From: Thermocaproicibacter sp036260805
GTDB lineage: Bacteria; Bacillota; Clostridia; Oscillospirales; Acutalibacteraceae
Assembly: GCA_036260805.1 (NCBI GenBank)
Contig: DATALZ010000018.1
Coordinates: 49,057-113,056, forward strand
Direction of reading: 5' to 3'
Length of the DNA: 64,000 nucleotides
The translations under genes were made by a program, and so were the position numbers. Positions 60,975-64,000 of the stretch are shown piece after piece. Under the pieces are notes generated by a model. That model saw only the letters and a program-made list of their open reading frames with translations. It did not search any database and was not told where the DNA came from. Position 1 is the first letter of the stretch. Every line of letters starts with the position of its first letter.

Positions 60975-62231
60975 ATGAAAAAGCCATTTGTCACTAACGA
61001 GCAATTAAAGGAAATTGTAAAAAAGTACCCTACTCCATTTCATCTTTATGATGAAAAAGGAATCCGTGAAAACGCGGAAAAAGTAAAAAAAGCTTTCGCC
61101 TGGAACAAGGGATACCGCGAATACTTCGCCGTGAAAGCAACGCCGAACCCGTATCTTCTGCAAATTATGAAAAACGAGGGCTTCGGTGTGGACTGTTCGT
61201 CCCTCACGGAACTGATGCTCTCAGACGCTGCAGGATTCGACGGCAAACATATTATGTTCTCATCCAACGAGACGCCGGATGCAGACTTTCAGCTTGCACG
61301 CAAGCTTGGTGCGATTATCAACCTCGATGATTTTACGCATATTGATATTCTCGACAAACTCTGCGGCATTCCGGAAACGATTTGCTGCCGTTATAATCCG
61401 GGCGGAGTCTTTCAGGCCAGCAACCAGATTATGGACAACCCGGGTGACTCAAAATACGGATTTACGCGTGAACAGATTACAGAGGGCTTCAAAAGGCTGC
61501 AGCAGCTTGGTGCGAAGCATTTCGGGATTCATGCTTTCCTTGCCAGCAACACAACCGGCAATGAATACTACCCGGTTCTTGCCAAACAGCTTTTCCAGCT
61601 TGCCGTAGATCTTCACCGGAAAACCGGCGCGCATATTGCCTTCGTCAATCTTTCCGGCGGCGTAGGCGTCGCGTACCGTCCGGATCAGACACAGGCGGAT
61701 ATTCTCAAAGTCGGCGAGTTGGTCAAAGAAGCATATGAAGAAATTCTTGTTCCGGAAGGAATGGGCGACGTTGCGCTCTTCACCGAAATGGGAAGATTTA
61801 TGATGGGCCCGTACGGATGCCTGGTTGCAACCGCAATCCGCGAAAAACATATTTATAAGGAATACATCGGACTGGATGCCTGCGCGGCAAACCTGATGCG
61901 ACCTGCCATGTACGGGGCTTACCACCACATTACGGTATCCGGCAAAGAGGATATGCCCTGCGACCATCTGTATGACGTTGTCGGCGGTCTCTGCGAAAAC
62001 AACGACAAGTTTGCAATTGACCGTATGCTCCCGAAAATAGATATCGGCGACCTGATTATCATTCACGACGCCGGTGCGCATGGCCATTCCATGGGCTACA
62101 ACTACAACGGAAAACTTCGTTCCGCCGAGGTTCTTTTGAAAGAAGACGGTACAACGCAGCTCATCCGCCGAGCGGAAACCCCGGCCGATTATTTTGCAAC
62201 GTTGGATTTCCCCGGTCTGCCGAAAAAATAA
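60975..62231 (+). CDS. lysA: Diaminopimelate decarboxylase-like PLP enzyme
   Basis: A 418-residue fold-III PLP enzyme. The PLP lysine is in YFAVKATPNPYLL (about residue 54). The barrel and C-terminal domain contain FGVDCSSLTELML, RYNPGG, FVNLSGGVGVAYRP, and ACAANLMRPAMYGAYHHI. The C-terminal catalytic Cys lies in GGLCENNDKFA (CESGD in classical LysA), and FGIHAFLASNT replaces the usual HIGS loop, so it belongs to a divergent branch. It may make lysine from meso-diaminopimelate or act on a related diamino acid. It is co-transcribed with the TrmB-like regulator, not with other lysine genes. The symbol is given by homology only. Confidence 0.78.
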   Translation: MKKPFVTNEQLKEIVKKYPTPFHLYDEKGIRENAEKVKKAFAWNKGYREYFAVKATPNPYLLQIMKNEGFGVDCSSLTELMLSDAAGFDGKHIMFSSNETPDADFQLARKLGAIINLDDFTHIDILDKLCGIPETICCRYNPGGVFQASNQIMDNPGDSKYGFTREQITEGFKRLQQLGAKHFGIHAFLASNTTGNEYYPVLAKQLFQLAVDLHRKTGAHIAFVNLSGGVGVAYRPDQTQADILKVGELVKEAYEEILVPEGMGDVALFTEMGRFMMGPYGCLVATAIREKHIYKEYIGLDACAANLMRPAMYGAYHHITVSGKEDMPCDHLYDVVGGLCENNDKFAIDRMLPKIDIGDLIIIHDAGAHGHSMGYNYNGKLRSAEVLLKEDGTTQLIRRAETPADYFATLDFPGLPKK

Positions 62232-62244
62232 AATTTATTTTTTG

Positions 62245-62268
62245 AACCCGGCTTCGGCCGGGTTTTTT
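62245..62268 (+). terminator. Rho-independent terminator of the LysA-like gene
   Basis: AACCCGGC (62245-62252), UUCG tetraloop, GCCGGGTT (62257-62264), then TTTT: a textbook terminator 14 bases after the stop codon. Confidence 0.95.
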
Positions 62269-62320
62269 CATGCCAAATTTTATTTGTATTTTTTACAGCT
62301 GACTGAAAAAAATACTATAA

Positions 62321-62350
62321 AAACACCGCCCTTGCAGCTGGGCGGTGTTT
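62321..62350. repeat. Hairpin directly upstream of a small open frame
   Basis: AAACACCGCCC (62321-62331) pairs perfectly with GGGCGGTGTTT (62340-62350) around an 8-nt loop. AAGGAG follows at once, so the hairpin is next to the ribosome site of the small gene at 62372 and could act in its control, or be a second terminator for the gene before. Confidence 0.6.
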
Positions 62351-62371
62351 AAGGAGAAAGAGGAAGTAATT

Positions 62372-62479
62372 ATGAAAAAACAATATTATAAAACCTCAAA
62401 TGAGGTGCTTGTAATTTGTCTGCCGGCCACCGGTTCGGTATTCCGTCTGTGCCAACGGCCGCTGTGCAGTAATTTTTAA
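62372..62479 (+). CDS. Possible small protein, 35 aa, unknown
   Basis: A short frame with a fair ribosome site (GAGGAAG, 7 bases before the ATG) following the hairpin at 62321-62350. The product is basic at the start (MKKQYYKTSNEVLVICLP), with three Cys in the second half (VICLP ... RLCQRPLCSNF) and no membrane helix. I know no family for it. The frame is intact and has a plausible start, but no homology supports it; it may be a leader peptide or chance. Confidence 0.4.
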   Translation: MKKQYYKTSNEVLVICLPATGSVFRLCQRPLCSNF

Positions 62480-62732
62480 ATTTCGTTTTGTTTCAAATCT
62501 TTTTGGAACAACTTTATTATATGCAGACTTTGTGTCCTCCCGGTGAATCTCTTTTGAAGTTTTTTAGAAATATTTGTGAATAATTTTGAAACGCTAAAAA
62601 CGAATTAATCCGAAAAGCGTACTGTTTTGGGCATTTTCCCATTTAGCGAACATTTTCCAATCATAAGCTATGCTACAAAAGGGAATCACTAATAAAGGCT
62701 CATTATCAAGAGTCTGAAAGGAGGAATCTTAA

Positions 62733-63152
62733 TTGGCGCATCAAGGACATGTAATGAACAATTATTCCAATAACGATCAGTTCAAATCAGGAGATTCGCA
62801 ACAAGGACATTCCATGACCACTACCTTTTTCCGCTGGCTTGGAAGACTGGCTATTATGATGGTCATTTTGTTTCTGGTTTCCGTATTTACGCCGGGATTC
62901 TCAATCTCCGGTCTGTGGTCATTCCTGATTGCCGCCGTGGTAATCAGTTTACTCGATTACCTCTTGGAAAGCATCATGAAAGTTGACGCTTCGCCATTTG
63001 GCAAGGGCTTAAAAGGATTCCTTTTATCGGCAGTTATTCTATATGCAACCCAGTTTGTCGTTCCCAATATGCAGGTTACAATTTTAGGAGCCATCTTAGG
63101 CGCACTTGCTATCGGGATTCTGGACGCAGTTTTCCCAACAAGAGTTATGTAA
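62733..63152 (+). CDS. Phage-holin-4-type small membrane protein, YvlD-like
   Basis: A 139-residue membrane protein. The TTG at 62733 is chosen, since AAAGGAGG lies 8 bases upstream; the ATG at 62754 has none. A hydrophilic 30-residue N-terminal stretch, rich in Asn/Gln/His, precedes about four membrane helices: AIMMVILFLVSVFTPGF, SFLIAAVVISLLDYLL, GFLLSAVILYATQFVV and ILGAILGALAIGILDAV. This matches the four-helix family Pfam calls mycobacterial 4TM holin (YvlD in bacilli), present as a cellular gene in many Firmicutes and linked to envelope stress. Not evidence of a prophage. Single-gene unit. Confidence 0.8.
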   Translation: MAHQGHVMNNYSNNDQFKSGDSQQGHSMTTTFFRWLGRLAIMMVILFLVSVFTPGFSISGLWSFLIAAVVISLLDYLLESIMKVDASPFGKGLKGFLLSAVILYATQFVVPNMQVTILGAILGALAIGILDAVFPTRVM

Positions 63153-63165
63153 AATGAGCTGAAAA

Positions 63166-63200
63166 GAAGGGGTTTCGGTTTCGAAGCCCCTTTGTTTTTA
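63166..63200. terminator. Terminator between converging holin-like and VOC genes
   Basis: Stem AAGGGGTTTCG / CGAAGCCCCTT (one G-U), small GTTT loop, followed by TGTTTTTATTTA. It overlaps the stop codon of the VOC gene. Confidence 0.85.
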
Positions 63201-63596
63201 TTTACCGGTGTTGAAAGAGCCGATTTCAATCAGGTTTCCTTCCGGGTCGGCAACATAGCTGGTTCTCTGTCCCCACGGCTCATCCGTTGGCTCCATGACA
63301 GCAGATGCCCCTGCTCCCACAAGTCTCTTAAATTCCCTGTCAACATCGGAAAAATACGGCAAATCAAAAGCAAGTTCCATGGTTCCGTTCAAGCCGGAAG
63401 GATAGCCGAACTTCTGGGACGCCATTGCTTCAAAATCTTCTCTTCCATACATAATAAGCGAAGTCCCGTCCATCTCAAATTCTGCGTTCGGCTCGCCGTT
63501 CCAGTTTGTTTTCATGCCTACCGCATCCCGATAAAATTCGACCATGGTTTTCATATTCTTGGCGAACAGGCCAACGGCAAAAATTTTAGGCTTCAT
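63198..63596 (-). CDS. VOC/glyoxalase-superfamily protein
   Basis: A 132-residue protein with the paired beta-alpha-beta-beta-beta modules of the vicinal oxygen chelate fold. Seen: FAVGLFAKNMKTMVEFYRDAVGMKTNW at the start, the conserved AEFEMDGTSLIMYG, and the C-terminal WGQRTSYVADPEGNLIEIGSF with the expected metal-ligand Glu (EIGSF). Family members are dioxygenases, glyoxalases or antibiotic-binding proteins; which one applies is unknown. Ribosome site AAAGGAGTAAT precedes the ATG. It is divergent from nothing nearby and lies 81 bases from the next gene. Confidence 0.88.
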   Translation of the reverse strand: MKPKIFAVGLFAKNMKTMVEFYRDAVGMKTNWNGEPNAEFEMDGTSLIMYGREDFEAMASQKFGYPSGLNGTMELAFDLPYFSDVDREFKRLVGAGASAVMEPTDEPWGQRTSYVADPEGNLIEIGSFNTGK

Positions 63597-63676
63597 AAAT
63601 ATTACTCCTTTATTGGTATTGTCAGAATGCTAAAGTAAATAGCATTCACTCAGCATTCTTGAAAATTACGAAATGA

Positions 63677-64000
63677 TTATTTTGAGAATAGTAATTTTGA
63701 TAATTTCAAACGATCAACGCTGTTTCCCATTTTGCAGCCAGCGTCCAGAATTTTTTTCTTTGCTTCTGCTTGGGTAAGTTGCTGCGCACCATTAAGCCAA
63801 TCCTGTGAAACCCAATTTTCAACAAGGCAATAAGTATTTGCCGGCCATCCATAAGGTACTCCGTCCGCACTGACCTTACGTTTATTCCCGCATACAGTTA
63901 TAATATATCTTTTCTGCAGTTCCTTTAATGCGCTGTCGGCCCGCGAAGCTCCGGCCTTTTTTGTTACCCCCAGCTTTTTGTGAATATCCGCTGTGCTGAG
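63677..64000 (-). CDS. C-terminal part of an AlkZ-related winged-helix protein (cut by the edge)
   Basis: 107 codons before the TAA at 63677-63679; the frame is open to the right edge, so the start lies beyond the window. The first visible part LSTADIHKKLGVTKKAGASR looks like a winged-helix segment; DSALKELQKRYIITVCGN and VPYGWPANTYCLVENW resemble the uncharacterised AlkZ-related (YcaQ-like) proteins of Clostridia, in which a xxPYGW motif is usual. Tentative: the link is from remembered motifs. DNA binding is likely, glycosylase activity not shown. Confidence 0.5.
   Translation of the reverse strand, partial: LSTADIHKKLGVTKKAGASRADSALKELQKRYIITVCGNKRKVSADGVPYGWPANTYCLVENWVSQDWLNGAQQLTQAEAKKKILDAGCKMGNSVDRLKLSKLLFSK

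Noticed and set aside
62733..63152. Prophage remnant indicated by a holin-like gene
   Set aside because: The four-helix family is a common cellular protein in Firmicutes, and there are no other phage genes around it.

Overview
The window looks like chromosomal DNA of an anaerobic, endospore-forming Gram-positive bacterium of the Clostridia, probably near the Oscillospiraceae/Ruminococcaceae. The basis is strong AGGAGG-type ribosome sites, TTGACA/TATAAT promoters, a sporulation sigma-K gene segment, YesMN and Bce modules, Gram-positive FeoA/FeoB, and many plant-polysaccharide enzymes. The species cannot be fixed from the sequence alone.

Bases 1-11,000 are a carbohydrate region mostly on the minus strand: the start of a secreted discoidin-domain protein (cut by the left edge), a CUT1 ABC importer (two permeases and a lipoprotein), a divergent AraC regulator, a very large glycoside hydrolase resembling GH106, and a GH78 alpha-L-rhamnosidase-like enzyme. 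At 11.5-13.5 kb lies the most striking locus. A large serine recombinase gene ends exactly where a promoterless 3' segment of sigK begins, in another frame, overlapping at AATGA. This is the arrangement of a 'skin' element that splits sigK and is excised in the sporulating mother cell. The 5' half of sigK is not in the window. If the element is intact, it must extend left past base 1 and would carry the rhamnoside genes as cargo.

From 13.7 to 31.4 kb is a second sugar locus: a LacI-type regulator, a DUF4867 protein, an FGGY kinase and a fucose/arabinose-isomerase-family protein on the minus strand; then an MglBAC-type importer, a GH3 and a GH42 enzyme, a YesN/YesM two-component system, and a sugar-type tandem ABC protein that has lost its ATPase motifs. 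The likely logic is import of a glycoside or pentose/deoxyhexose, cleavage inside the cell, isomerisation and phosphorylation.

From 31.8 to 64 kb the content is mainly housekeeping and stress genes: a MacAB-like export system, an MFS exporter, a PiT phosphate transporter, DNA polymerase IV, a feoA-feoB-Cys-rich iron operon with a palindromic candidate operator, a PfkB kinase, a small membrane-anchored protein behind a roughly 500-nt structured leader with a terminator, LDH and AlkD, a complete BceRSAB-like peptide-resistance module, an SGNH hydrolase, flavoproteins, a macro-domain protein coupled to an acyltransferase gene interrupted by one in-frame TGA, thioredoxin, a TrmB-like regulator with a perfect 14-bp operator palindrome upstream of a LysA-like decarboxylase, a holin-like membrane protein, a glyoxalase-fold protein and a partial gene at the right edge. 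A short interspersed repeat occurs twice (15.3 and 37.1 kb); one copy carries an extra perfect hairpin.
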